Assembly (NCBI RefSeq): GCF_014863355.1
Contig: NZ_JACZEP010000002.1
Span: forward strand, 62,001 to 126,000
Origin: Aminobacter carboxidus
GTDB taxonomy: Bacteria > Pseudomonadota > Alphaproteobacteria > Rhizobiales > Rhizobiaceae
Reading direction: 5' to 3'
Length of the DNA stretch: 64,000 nt
Positions within the stretch are counted from its first letter, which is position 1; every line of letters begins with the position of its first letter. The notes under the pieces were generated by a model, which made no database searches, was not told the origin of the DNA, and saw only the letters and a list, made by a program, of their open reading frames with translations. The translations under genes were made by a program, and so were the position numbers. Positions 10,693 to 20,268 of this stretch are shown in pieces.

Positions 10693-10749
10693 AGGACAAA
10701 CCGAGCAGTAGGCGGCAATATCCGGCCACACTGTCCTATCAGGAGGACA
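10693..10749. promoter_or_regulatory. Candidate LysR operator with AGGACA/TGTCCT repeats
   Basis: TGTCCT (10732-10737) and AGGACA (10744-10749) form a perfect 6-bp inverted repeat with 6 bases between. A third copy of AGGACA lies at 10693-10698. The group occupies the 117-base space between the divergent pirin and LysR genes and overlaps the LysR ribosome site (AGGAGG, 10741-10746), which suggests autorepression. The regulator assignment is inferred. Confidence 0.45.
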
Positions 10750-10753
10750 ATCA

Positions 10754-11659
10754 ATGGCATTTCAGGATCTCAACGACCTCTACTTCTTCGTCCAGGTGGT
10801 CGACCAACAGGGTTTTGCCAGTGCTGCACGCCAGCTCGGCATGCCGCGTTCGCGGCTCAGCCGCCGCATCGGCCTGCTCGAGGAACGGCTCGGCGTCCGG
10901 CTGATTCAGCGTTCGACGCGCCGCTTCGCCGTGACCGAGATCGGCATGGAATACTACCGCCACTGCGTTGCCATGCTGACCGAGGCGGACGCCGCCCAGG
11001 AAGTCATCGAGCGCTCGCGGGCCGCGCCGCAAGGCGTGGTGCGCCTGAGCTGTCCGTCTTCGGTGCTCTATTTCCAGGTCAGCGCGATGATCGCCCGCTT
11101 CATGGCCGAGTGCCCCAAGGTCGAGGTGCATCTCGAAAGCACCAACCGGCGTGTCGACGTCATCCGCGAAGGTTTCGACATCGCCATCCGAGTGCGCTTC
11201 CCGCCACTGGAGGAAAGCGACCTGGTGATGAAGGTGCTGGCTGAAAGCCCGCAGCGGCTGGTGGCAAGTCCGCAACTGCTGGAAAAGCACGGACGGCCCG
11301 CCGTGCCTGCCGACCTGACCCAGCTGCCTAGCCTAGCCTGGGGCCCGACACACCGCGACCATGAATGGCGCCTGCAAGGGCCTGATGGTGCAGCCGTGCA
11401 GATCGCGCACCAGCCCCGCCTGGTCACCGAAGACATGGTCACGCTGCGGCTGGCGGCGCTCGCCGGAGCCGGCCTCGTCCAGCTGCCGCGCATGGTGGCG
11501 GGCGACGATCTTGCCGCCGGTATGTTGATCGACGTGCTGCCCGACTGGACACCGCCCGCCGGCATCATCCACGCTGTCTTCCCCTCAAGACGCGGCTTGC
11601 TGCCATCCGTCCGCGCCCTGCTCGATTTCATCGCGAAAGAGTACCAACACCCACAATAG
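10754..11659 (+). CDS. LysR-family regulator divergent from pirin
   Basis: This 301-residue protein has a typical N-terminal helix-turn-helix (QGFASAARQLGMPRSRLSRR) and a LysR substrate-binding domain. It starts right after an AGGAGG ribosome site. Regulators of this subtype (first helix reading LNDLYFFVQVVDQQGF) are often found next to pirin or quinone-reductase genes. The likely targets are the pirin and cysteine hydrolase genes transcribed the other way. The effector is unknown; reactive quinones or electrophiles are a guess based on context. Confidence 0.92.
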   Translation: MAFQDLNDLYFFVQVVDQQGFASAARQLGMPRSRLSRRIGLLEERLGVRLIQRSTRRFAVTEIGMEYYRHCVAMLTEADAAQEVIERSRAAPQGVVRLSCPSSVLYFQVSAMIARFMAECPKVEVHLESTNRRVDVIREGFDIAIRVRFPPLEESDLVMKVLAESPQRLVASPQLLEKHGRPAVPADLTQLPSLAWGPTHRDHEWRLQGPDGAAVQIAHQPRLVTEDMVTLRLAALAGAGLVQLPRMVAGDDLAAGMLIDVLPDWTPPAGIIHAVFPSRRGLLPSVRALLDFIAKEYQHPQ

Positions 11660-11741
11660 GCACACGTGCCGGCCTTGGGCGCAGCTGCGTATCGGAGGCA
11701 GCCCGGTTCCAATTGCCTGGCCGTGTTGTTAGTCTGGAGCG

Positions 11742-12119
11742 ATGAAGGCAATCATCCTTGCTTCAGCGCGGGCCGTCCTGGTCCTCGCGTTGGCCGCTAC
11801 GGCAGGCTGCGCATCCCGGCCGACTTCGCTCGGGCCGGTCGATCCACTGAAATACGATGCCATGACCTGCGCCGAGCTCGATGTCGTCATGGGCACGACT
11901 GCTTCAAGTATTTCGCGCACCGCCATCAGCCGCGGTACGGTCGGCCAGTGGAACGTTCCAGCCTGGGCGCCGGTCGGCAACAGGGCCGTCGGCGCCATCC
12001 AGGATAGGCAGACCGCGAAGATCGACGGCTTGCGCCAGGAGCAGGCCGCCATCGACGCCACCCGAAAGCGCAAGTGCCGCTCACACACCGACGGCAAGGC
12101 AACTGCCGCAGGTTCATGA
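11742..12119 (+). CDS. Small conserved-looking lipoprotein, unknown function
   Basis: This 125-residue product starts with a lipoprotein signal peptide; the lipobox ATAGC places the acylated Cys at about residue 23. The mature part contains TCAELDVVMGTTASSISRTAISRG and ends in a charged helix rich in Gln/Arg/Lys. A GGAGCG ribosome site precedes the ATG. I do not recognise a named family. It sits between a LysR gene and the convergent siderophore-interacting protein gene, with only 11 bases to the latter's stop. Codon usage matches the neighbours, so it is likely real. Confidence 0.7.
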   Translation: MKAIILASARAVLVLALAATAGCASRPTSLGPVDPLKYDAMTCAELDVVMGTTASSISRTAISRGTVGQWNVPAWAPVGNRAVGAIQDRQTAKIDGLRQEQAAIDATRKRKCRSHTDGKATAAGS

Positions 12120-12130
12120 ATCGACTGTTA

Positions 12131-13207
12131 TCACCCTGCCATCGTTCCAGCATCGCCGCGTGTCCAGTAAGCCGAGGCAATCGTCTGGTCGCGCCCCAGC
12201 GCCATGTCGCTGCGCCAGTGATCGCGCACGCGCTTTGCCGCGTCGGCTTCGGCAGCGAACCAGCCGAAGCTCGTTCCCTGCTCAGGCCAGGTGACCGACA
12301 TGACGGCATTCGCAAGGGCTGTGCTTTCACCGCCGGGCACGCCATTGCGGTACAGCCACCTCACTTCGACCCCGGTCTGATGGTCGATCTGCTGACGTTC
12401 GCCTTCGTCGGCAACCTCGACGAAGGCGATGCCACGCGTCGTGGCCGGCAGGCTTTCGAGCATCCGCCCTACCGCAGGCAGGCCGGTTTCGTCTGCGCCC
12501 ATGACAAACCACGCCGCAGGCCTGAACGGCCGACCGAGCGGGCCCATGATGCCGACCCTGTCGCCCTTGCGCGCGGCCGAAGCCCAGTTCGAGCCGACAT
12601 TCTCGCCCTCATGGATCAGGAAATCGACGTCGAAATGCCCGCCCGCAACGTCGAGCCGGCGAATGGTGTAGACCCGCGCCGGCGGCCGCCTCTCTTCGTC
12701 GGGCCACAGCACCAGACCGTTGTCGCCGCGCACCGGCCAGACCGGATCGGGCACAGTGGTAGTGGGAAACAGCATGCGGATGTGAAGGCCGCCAAACGAC
12801 GCAAAGCGTGCGAGGTTCCGGGCCTTGAGCCTGACACGCTTCATGTGCGGGGTAAGATCCATCGTGTCGATGACGGTCGCCTCGCGAAACTGCTCCAGTT
12901 CGCCCCGGCCGGACAGGTCGCCCTGCCACACGATCCGCGGTTGGCTGTCCCTGGCGTAGAATTCCACCGACGTCGCCATCAGGTCCTTGAGCCGGGCGAG
13001 CCCGTCGGGATGCGGCGACCTGGCCCGCATGATCAGCGCGCCCTTGGGCATGACAAGCGACGCTTCGCCAAAGACGAAACGGAAATTGACGGCCTCGCCC
13101 TCTTCGCTTGAGCGCGCGTCGAAGCTTTCCAGCCGGTCACGGATCTTTTGCAGTTGGTCGGGTGAGAGCTGCAGTTGCAGTTCGGCGCGGGATTGAAGTT
13201 CGGTCAT
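12131..13207 (-). CDS. Siderophore-interacting protein (SIP-type FAD ferric reductase) with N-terminal DUF2218
   Basis: This 358-residue protein has three parts: an N-terminal DUF2218-like region (about 5-90, ending in the ARSPHPDGLARLKDLMATSV segment), an FAD-binding domain (about 105-225) with the flavin motif RVYTIRR, and a C-terminal SIP NAD(P)H-binding domain (about 230-345) with GADETGLPAVGRML. SIP proteins reduce ferric siderophore or chelated iron in the cytoplasm. It lies 30 bases after the TonB receptor on the same strand and is probably co-transcribed with it from the iron operator at 15440-15462. In a heme locus it may take reduced-iron or heme-reduction duty in place of HmuS; that is inference. 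Confidence 0.92.
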   Translation of the reverse strand: MTELQSRAELQLQLSPDQLQKIRDRLESFDARSSEEGEAVNFRFVFGEASLVMPKGALIMRARSPHPDGLARLKDLMATSVEFYARDSQPRIVWQGDLSGRGELEQFREATVIDTMDLTPHMKRVRLKARNLARFASFGGLHIRMLFPTTTVPDPVWPVRGDNGLVLWPDEERRPPARVYTIRRLDVAGGHFDVDFLIHEGENVGSNWASAARKGDRVGIMGPLGRPFRPAAWFVMGADETGLPAVGRMLESLPATTRGIAFVEVADEGERQQIDHQTGVEVRWLYRNGVPGGESTALANAVMSVTWPEQGTSFGWFAAEADAAKRVRDHWRSDMALGRDQTIASAYWTRGDAGTMAG

Positions 13208-13237
13208 GGCAGTTCAAGTCCGGTTTGCAGGATGGAT

Positions 13238-15325
13238 TTAGCCGCCGATGCGGCCGATCAGGCTGATCTTGAAGGTCTGGCCCTTGCCCTGTTTGGTCGC
13301 AGCCGACGTCGACCACGAACTCTGCGGGTCGGTGTAGGCCTCGTTGAACAGGTTCTCGATGCCGGCATCGAGCCGCAGATTGTCGTTGACCGCATAGTTG
13401 GCGAACAGGTTGGTGATGTTGAAGCCGGGGGAGACGATGCCGGGAATGGTCGGATTGGTGCGGCTGGTCCGGGTGATCTCGCCGACGCTGAGATATTGCA
13501 CCCCCATCGTCAGCCGGTCGTCCAGCGCCCGCACGCCGAACGTCATCGAAAAGCGCTCAAGCGGTGTGTTGTTCAGCGTCTGTCCGGCATAGATCCCGCT
13601 CATCATCTTGGCGTCGGTAACAGTGGCCGTGCCGTTCACGAAACCCCAGCCGAAATCGTAGATCGCCTCGGTCTCGACGCCGCGCAGCCGCGCCGCACCA
13701 ATGTTGGTCGCCATGCGCGCTGCCGTCAGGTTGACGTCGATATAGTCGTCGACATCGGTATGGAAGACGTTCAGCTTGCCGCGCAGCGTGTCGCCGCCAA
13801 CCATCACGTCGTCATATTTGAGGTTGACGCCGGCTTCCCAGCTTCGCGCCGTCTCCGGTTGCAGCAGCAGGTTCGGCGTGTAGGCGTCGGGCGAACCATG
13901 CGCGCCACCGCCGCGAAACACGTCCTGCAGGCCCGGGGCGCGATAGCCTTCCGAATAGGTGCCGTAAAGTTGCAGCCCCTCGACCGGCGTCACGCCCACG
14001 GTGATGCGCGGCGACCAGCGGCTGCCGCTCAGCGAAGCTTCCTGCACCGGCTTCGTTTTTGTCTCACCGTCGAGCTGGTAGCCGTCGTAGCGAATTGCCG
14101 TGATGACCTGCAGCCAGTCGCTGTAATCGCCCTGCCACTGCAGGAAGCCTCCATAGCCGCGCTGCGTTCCGGAGCCGAAATGTGCCTCTTTGGAATCGCC
14201 GTTCAGATAGTAGTAGTCGGCACCGTAGGTCAGCGTGTGCTTCAGCCCCCAGGCGTCAAAGCGCGACGAGTTCCTGGCATTCACGCCAGTCGTCGCGACG
14301 TCATAGTAGCGGAACTTCCCAATCTGCGAAGCCGGCCAGATCTGCGTCTGCTCGGCGCGGGTGCGGTTGTGGTAGAAATTGACGCTGAGATCGACATAGG
14401 GATTGTCGTCCGGCAAGTAGGTATAGCCGGCGCTGTAGGTCTGGTTGGTGGTGTCGGCGTTGTAGCGGCTCAGCGTCGGCGAAGTCGAACCTGACGAGCC
14501 GGAGACGATGTCCTCGTAGTTCTGCAGGATGGCGCCGAGTTTCAGTTCGTGGCCGTCGACCGGGCGCAACGTCGTCTTCAGATAGCCGCTCAACACGTCC
14601 TCGCCGGTCCACGGCACGGCAGCGCCATTGCCGTCCTTGTAGGCGTCGCGGCTGCGGTAGATCAGGTTGCCGATCACGTCGGCGCCGTCGCCGAAGCGAT
14701 AGGCTCCGGTCGTGCTGGTGGTGAAGCCGCGGCCGTTCGATTCGTAGCCCAGCTTCTCGCTGAGTGCCCAGCGTTCGTCGCCATTGAGGAAGTCGCCGGC
14801 GTCCTTGGTCTGGAACGAGACCACGCCGCCGATGCCGCCCGAACCATAGGCGTTCGACACCGGGCCGCGGATGACAGTCGCTTCCTTGAGCAGTTCCGGC
14901 TCGACATAAAACGAGCCCGAGCCATGGCCGACCCGCCAGTAGTCCTGGCGCGCGCCGTCGAGCGTCACCACGACACGGCCATACTGTTCCAGGCCGCGGA
15001 TGTTGATCGATGTCGCCGGATCGTCACCGTTCATCGATGCGGCAACGCCGGGCGTGGTCCGGAAGATGTCCGCGACCGTCGAGGCTTGCGTCCGCGACAG
15101 CTGTTCGTCGTCAACCGTGCTGACCGGTGCCAGCGCGTCGATCACCGCCTCGCTCAGCATGGTGGCCGAAATGACGATCCTGTCGAGCAGGGTGACGGCG
15201 GGCTTCTTCGGCGGAACCTCTGTGCTTGCCGGCTGGATCTTCAAGGGCTGCTGCGCCAACGCCTGCCCGCTGCCGATGACCGCAAGTGCCGTGCCGGCAA
15301 CAAGGAAATTTCTGAACGTCGTCAC
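13238..15325 (-). CDS. TonB-dependent outer-membrane heme/hemoglobin receptor
   Basis: The best start is the GTG at 15325, giving MTTFRNFLVAGTALAVIGSG, a clean signal peptide ending ALA-Q, with GGGGGC upstream. An in-frame ATG at 15424 would add 33 residues lacking signal-peptide character. The protein (about 695 residues) has the TonB plug domain (about 50-160, DRIVISATMLSE onward and NIRGLEQYGRVVVTLDGARQ) and a 22-strand barrel ending in the C-terminal GQTFKISLIGRIGG. Plug and barrel resemble the hemoglobin/transferrin/lactoferrin receptor group, HmuR/ShmR type. Divergent hmuT and the shared iron box support heme import under low iron. Confidence 0.88.
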   Translation of the reverse strand: MTTFRNFLVAGTALAVIGSGQALAQQPLKIQPASTEVPPKKPAVTLLDRIVISATMLSEAVIDALAPVSTVDDEQLSRTQASTVADIFRTTPGVAASMNGDDPATSINIRGLEQYGRVVVTLDGARQDYWRVGHGSGSFYVEPELLKEATVIRGPVSNAYGSGGIGGVVSFQTKDAGDFLNGDERWALSEKLGYESNGRGFTTSTTGAYRFGDGADVIGNLIYRSRDAYKDGNGAAVPWTGEDVLSGYLKTTLRPVDGHELKLGAILQNYEDIVSGSSGSTSPTLSRYNADTTNQTYSAGYTYLPDDNPYVDLSVNFYHNRTRAEQTQIWPASQIGKFRYYDVATTGVNARNSSRFDAWGLKHTLTYGADYYYLNGDSKEAHFGSGTQRGYGGFLQWQGDYSDWLQVITAIRYDGYQLDGETKTKPVQEASLSGSRWSPRITVGVTPVEGLQLYGTYSEGYRAPGLQDVFRGGGAHGSPDAYTPNLLLQPETARSWEAGVNLKYDDVMVGGDTLRGKLNVFHTDVDDYIDVNLTAARMATNIGAARLRGVETEAIYDFGWGFVNGTATVTDAKMMSGIYAGQTLNNTPLERFSMTFGVRALDDRLTMGVQYLSVGEITRTSRTNPTIPGIVSPGFNITNLFANYAVNDNLRLDAGIENLFNEAYTDPQSSWSTSAATKQGKGQTFKISLIGRIGG

Positions 15326-15439
15326 TTCAAGCCCCCAAATCGTCCACGCGACAGAATTGCTGGCTGAATGTGCAGGTGCCGCACCAAGCTGGCTCGACGG
15401 CAGGGCATCTGGCCCCCGCGTCATGGGCTTGAGTAATTA

Positions 15440-15462
15440 AACTTGATTATGTTAGTCAAGTT
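15440..15462. promoter_or_regulatory. Iron-responsive operator, RirA-type (TGA-N9-TCA), shared by divergent heme genes
   Basis: AACTTGA (15440-15446) and TCAAGTT (15456-15462) are a perfect 7-bp inverted repeat around 9 bases. The core fits TGA-N9-TCA, the iron-responsive operator bound by RirA in rhizobia. It lies between the TonB receptor and hmuT starts and would block both promoters when iron is plentiful. The AT-rich centre contrasts with the GC-rich surroundings. Irr or Fur-family binding is an alternative. Confidence 0.65.
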
Positions 15463-15499
15463 AAATCATTGCCGCAGCCTTTAGGACAGGACAGACGAC

Positions 15500-16459
15500 A
15501 TGGACCGTGCAGAGCCCTTCAGGTTCCTGGCAAGCCCACCATCCTTGTTCCGCTCGCGCGCCATCGCACGCACCGCCCTGTTTTGCCTGCTGCTTGCATC
15601 GCTCACCACGCTGGCGGCGGCCGGCACTGTCGTCGATGCCACGGGAATGCAGGTCAGCGTCACCGGCGGCCAGCGTATCGTGACACTTGGCTCCGACGTG
15701 ACCGAGATCGTCTACGCGCTCGGCGCAGGTGACCGCATCGTCGCGCTCGATCGGGGCAGCAAGTTTCCGGCGGCGACCAGCAGCAAGCCCAATGTCGGCT
15801 ACCGTCGCAAACTGTCGGCGGAAGGCGTCGCCGGGCTGTCGCCCGACCTCATCATCGCAGCCGAGGACATCGGCCCGCCCGATGCCGTCGACGTGCTCAA
15901 GTCGCTGGCCGTGCCGATCGTGCTTGTGCCCGAGGACAATTCGCCTCAGGGCATCGTGCGCAAGATTGCGTTGGTCGCCGAGGTGCTCGGCAAGACCGAA
16001 GAAGGCAAGGCGCTGGCGGCAAAAGTGACCGCAGAATTCGACGCCGCGGCAAGCCTCGCCGCCAAGGTTGCTCCGGCGAATCGCAAGAAGGTCATCTTCT
16101 TCCACGGCCTGATCAAGCTGACCGCCGCCGGCGCCGGCACATCAGCCAATGCGATCATCGGCTATGCCGGCGGCATCAATCCAATGCGCGAGGTCAACGG
16201 CTACAAGGCGGCATCAGAGGAAAAGCTGGTCGAGATGGCGCCCGACGTCATCCTGATGATGGGCGACGGCAATGGCGGCCCGACGCCGGAGCAGGTGTTC
16301 GCCATCCCGGCGCTAAGCACCACGCCAGCCGCCGCCAACCGCGCGCTGGTCGTGCTCGATGGCGCCTACATGATCGGCTTCGGTCCACGCACAGCGGAAG
16401 CCGTGCGCGATCTGGCCGAGGCGCTTTATCCTGAGGAAATCGGCACGCCAGCCAACTGA
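15500..16459 (+). CDS. hmuT: Heme ABC transporter periplasmic binding protein HmuT
   Basis: This 319-residue protein has an N-terminal signal region (charged residues to about 24, hydrophobic core to about 40) and a class III periplasmic-binding fold. The pattern RIVTLGSDVTEIVYALGAGDRIVALDRGS followed by VGYRRKLSAEGVAGLSPDLIIA is that of HmuT/ShuT/BhuT heme-binding proteins. It would carry heme from the TonB receptor to an HmuUV permease/ATPase. No hmuU or hmuV follows; a tRNA gene comes next, so the inner-membrane partner must lie elsewhere. An iron operator directly upstream is shared with the receptor gene. Confidence 0.88.
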   Translation: MDRAEPFRFLASPPSLFRSRAIARTALFCLLLASLTTLAAAGTVVDATGMQVSVTGGQRIVTLGSDVTEIVYALGAGDRIVALDRGSKFPAATSSKPNVGYRRKLSAEGVAGLSPDLIIAAEDIGPPDAVDVLKSLAVPIVLVPEDNSPQGIVRKIALVAEVLGKTEEGKALAAKVTAEFDAAASLAAKVAPANRKKVIFFHGLIKLTAAGAGTSANAIIGYAGGINPMREVNGYKAASEEKLVEMAPDVILMMGDGNGGPTPEQVFAIPALSTTPAAANRALVVLDGAYMIGFGPRTAEAVRDLAEALYPEEIGTPAN

Positions 16460-16575
16460 ACGAATGCCGCCGGTACGGTCAGGACCTGGATATCTCTAGA
16501 GGAACCAAATCGGACAGAGAGGCAGCAAAGCGGCCGTTTTCGCCATTTTTTCTAACGTGCTGACCTGGAGAAATT

Positions 16576-16651
16576 TGGTGGAGCCAAGCGGGATCGAACC
16601 GCTGACCTCCTGCATGCCATGCAGGCGCTCTCCCAGCTGAGCTATGGCCCC
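16576..16651 (-). tRNA. tRNA-Ala (anticodon GGC)
   Basis: The minus strand gives a complete 76-base cloverleaf. The acceptor GGGGCCA pairs with TGGCTCC, followed by discriminator A and an encoded CCA. The anticodon stem CCTGC/GCAGG carries the loop ATGGCAT, so the anticodon is GGC, reading GCC, a major Ala codon in this GC-rich genome. The T-arm GGTTCGATCC is intact. A 14-bp palindrome CCGGCCTAGGCCGG (16655-16668) lies just before the 5' end, perhaps in the tRNA leader. Confidence 0.97.
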
Positions 16652-16797
16652 ACACCGGCCTAGGCCGGGCGCCGTTTCCGGCGAAGGTCGGCGCGAATTT
16701 GTCGTCCGCGCCGGTGTTGTTGGCGGCTTCTAGCGCCGCATTCGACCCTTGGCAAGCCTTGATCGAAACCTTTTTTTCGGTTGCCCGAAAAGCCGTG

Positions 16798-17184
16798 TCA
16801 GATCTCGTCGTCGTCGTCGCCGACGCCGATCATGTCGGAGACGTCGTCGTCTTCCTCTTCCTCGTCAGCAAGGAAGGTGTCGTCGTCATCGTCGCCCAGG
16901 TCGACATCGTCGTCGTCCAGATCCGGCAGGTCGTCGGCGCCCTTGGCCTCTTCGTCGGCGTCCTCGAGGGACACGACTTCTGCGCCTTCCTCTTCGGCGT
17001 CGAGCTCCTTGGTCTCGACTTCCTCTTCTTCCTCGAGGATGGCGGCAATCTTGCCATCGTCGAAGTAGGAACGCGGATAGGTCTTGCCCGTATAGGGCGA
17101 AACAATCGGGTCCTTGTTCAGGTCATAGAACTTTCGGCCCGTCTCCGGGTCGATGCGTTTTGTGCCAAGTTCGGATTTCGCCAC
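16798..17184 (-). CDS. TIGR02300-family protein with FYDLN motif and acidic tail
   Basis: This 128-residue protein has a conserved N-terminal third (MAKSELGTKRIDPETGRKFYDLN, then PIVSPYTGKTYPRSYF), the signature of the alphaproteobacterial FYDLN-acid family (TIGR02300). The remaining 75 residues are almost purely Asp/Glu, encoded by GAC/GAG-rich repeats. The function of the family is unknown. The extreme acidity suggests binding to a basic partner such as a ribosomal protein or RNA-binding protein. It sits between tRNA-Ala (same strand, downstream) and aroA (divergent), a gene order common in rhizobia. Confidence 0.9.
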   Translation of the reverse strand: MAKSELGTKRIDPETGRKFYDLNKDPIVSPYTGKTYPRSYFDDGKIAAILEEEEEVETKELDAEEEGAEVVSLEDADEEAKGADDLPDLDDDDVDLGDDDDDTFLADEEEEDDDVSDMIGVGDDDDEI

Positions 17185-17220
17185 GTCAGGCCTCGTCTTT
17201 CTCGATTTTGGTCCCCTTAG

Positions 17221-18711
<1,491 letters not shown>

Positions 18712-18739
18712 CACCGCAACGCAACCGAGGAGCAAGCTT

Positions 18740-19441
18740 ATGACCAACAAAGTAGCGATGATCGTCGGCGGCGGCAGCGGCATGGGTGCTGCGGCTGCGA
18801 AGAAGTTGGCGGCCGACGGATATTCCGTCGCCGTCATGTCCTCTTCCGGCAAGGGCGAGGCGCTGGCCAAGGAACTTGGCGGGCTTGGCTTCACCGGCTC
18901 CAACCAGTCGAACGACGACCTGAAGCGCTTCGTCGAGCTGACGATGGAAAAATGGGGCCGCATCGACGCGCTGGTCAACGGCGCAGGCCATGGGCCACGT
19001 GCACCGCTGCTGGAGATCACCGACGAGCAGTGGCACACCGGCATCGACGTTTATTTCATGAACGTCGTCCGAGCCGTGCGGCTTGTCGCACCTGTCATGG
19101 TTGCCCAGAAGGGCGGCGCCATCGTCAACATCTCGACCGCCTGGGTCGGCGAACCGGCCTCGATGTTCCCCACCTCGGCCGTGGCACGCGCGGGCCTTGC
19201 CGCCTATGTCAAACTCTTCGCCGATCAGTATGCCCCGCACAATGTCCGTATGAACAACGTGCTGCCGGGCTGGATCGACAGCCTGCCGCAGACCGACGAG
19301 CGCCGTACTGGTGTGCCGATGCAGCGTTACGGCACCTCCCAGGAGATCGCAGCGACCATCGCCTTCCTGGCCTCGGAGGGCGCTGCCTACATCACCGGCC
19401 AGAGCCTCAGGGTCGACGGCGGCCTGATGCGCGGCGTCTAA
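18740..19441 (+). CDS. Atypical short-chain dehydrogenase/reductase lacking the YxxxK motif
   Basis: This 233-residue protein has a classical SDR Rossmann start ([20 protein letters not shown]), NGAG at about 86, and a C-terminal [13 protein letters not shown]. Where classical SDRs have YSASK, this one reads SAVAR, so the catalytic Tyr becomes Ser and Lys becomes Arg; the upstream Ser position is Thr. The following [14 protein letters not shown] is characteristic of a poorly studied SDR subgroup. It lies 28 bases after aroA and 17 before cmk with a GAGGAG site, inside an otherwise housekeeping cluster. It may be a non-oxidoreductase, a regulator, or use an alternative mechanism. Function unknown. 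Confidence 0.88.
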   Translation: MTNKVAMIVGGGSGMGAAAAKKLAADGYSVAVMSSSGKGEALAKELGGLGFTGSNQSNDDLKRFVELTMEKWGRIDALVNGAGHGPRAPLLEITDEQWHTGIDVYFMNVVRAVRLVAPVMVAQKGGAIVNISTAWVGEPASMFPTSAVARAGLAAYVKLFADQYAPHNVRMNNVLPGWIDSLPQTDERRTGVPMQRYGTSQEIAATIAFLASEGAAYITGQSLRVDGGLMRGV

Positions 19442-19458
19442 GGGGCCCGCGCAAAGCC

Positions 19459-20097
19459 ATGCCGACCTCCATCACCATCGCCATCGACGGTCCCGCCGGC
19501 GCCGGCAAGGGCACGCTGGCGCGCCGGCTCGCCGATTACTACCACCTCGCTTTGCTCGACACCGGGCTGACCTACCGCGCCGTCGCCCACATGCTGATCG
19601 AAAAGGGCTGGCCGCTCGACGACGTGGCGCATGCCATCGAGGCGGCGAAGCTCGTCGATCTCGGCCATCTCGACCGCAAGGTGCTGTCGGCGCACGCCGT
19701 CGGCGAGGCGGCCTCGAAGGTTGCCGTGATACCCGAGGTGCGCAAGATCCTGGTCGACAAGCAGCGTTCATTCGCCAAGGCGCCGCAAGGGGCAGTGCTT
19801 GACGGCCGCGACATCGGCACGGTGGTCTGCCCCGATGCCGACGTGAAGCTCTATGTCACAGCCAGTGCCGAGGTCCGCGCCCAGCGCCGTCTGGCCGAGA
19901 TCGAGGCCAATGGCGGCAGCGCCGATTTCACCGGTATCCTTGCCGATATCGTGCGCCGCGACGAGCGCGACACCGGCCGCGCCGACTCCCCGCTCAGGCC
20001 CGCCGACGACGCGCACTTGCTCGATACGTCAGAAATGGATATAGAAGCCGCGTTTTCCGCAGCCAGGGATATCGTTGATCGGGTCCTTGGAAGTTGA
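19459..20097 (+). CDS. cmk: (d)CMP kinase
   Basis: The start at 19459 ([19 protein letters not shown], 212 residues) gives the family's usual length. The P-loop GPAGAGKGT, substrate segment [11 protein letters not shown], and [23 protein letters not shown] identify cytidylate kinase, which phosphorylates CMP and dCMP in nucleotide salvage and RNA turnover. The ribosome site is weak, so translation may be coupled to the SDR gene ending 17 bases before. rpsA follows after 171 bases, the classic cmk-rpsA pair. Confidence 0.96.
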   Translation: MPTSITIAIDGPAGAGKGTLARRLADYYHLALLDTGLTYRAVAHMLIEKGWPLDDVAHAIEAAKLVDLGHLDRKVLSAHAVGEAASKVAVIPEVRKILVDKQRSFAKAPQGAVLDGRDIGTVVCPDADVKLYVTASAEVRAQRRLAEIEANGGSADFTGILADIVRRDERDTGRADSPLRPADDAHLLDTSEMDIEAAFSAARDIVDRVLGS

Positions 20098-20268
20098 AGG
20101 CACGGCTGAAGCCTCAGGGTTTCGCCACTTAACCGACCTGTCCGCATTCTTCTTGCGCCGATTTGCCGCTTTGGGCGGCCAAGGGCTTATTGCCCGGGAT
20201 GTTGGCAGGCCAACGCAACGCTAACCCACGGCGCCGCTCCCGCAAGCCGGGACGCACCAGGAGATCCA

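Noticed and set aside
16655-16668. 14-bp palindrome CCGGCCTAGGCCGG beside tRNA-Ala as an operator or attachment site
   Set aside because: It is a GC-rich perfect palindrome without a loop, not duplicated elsewhere in the window, and no integrase or element borders the tRNA.
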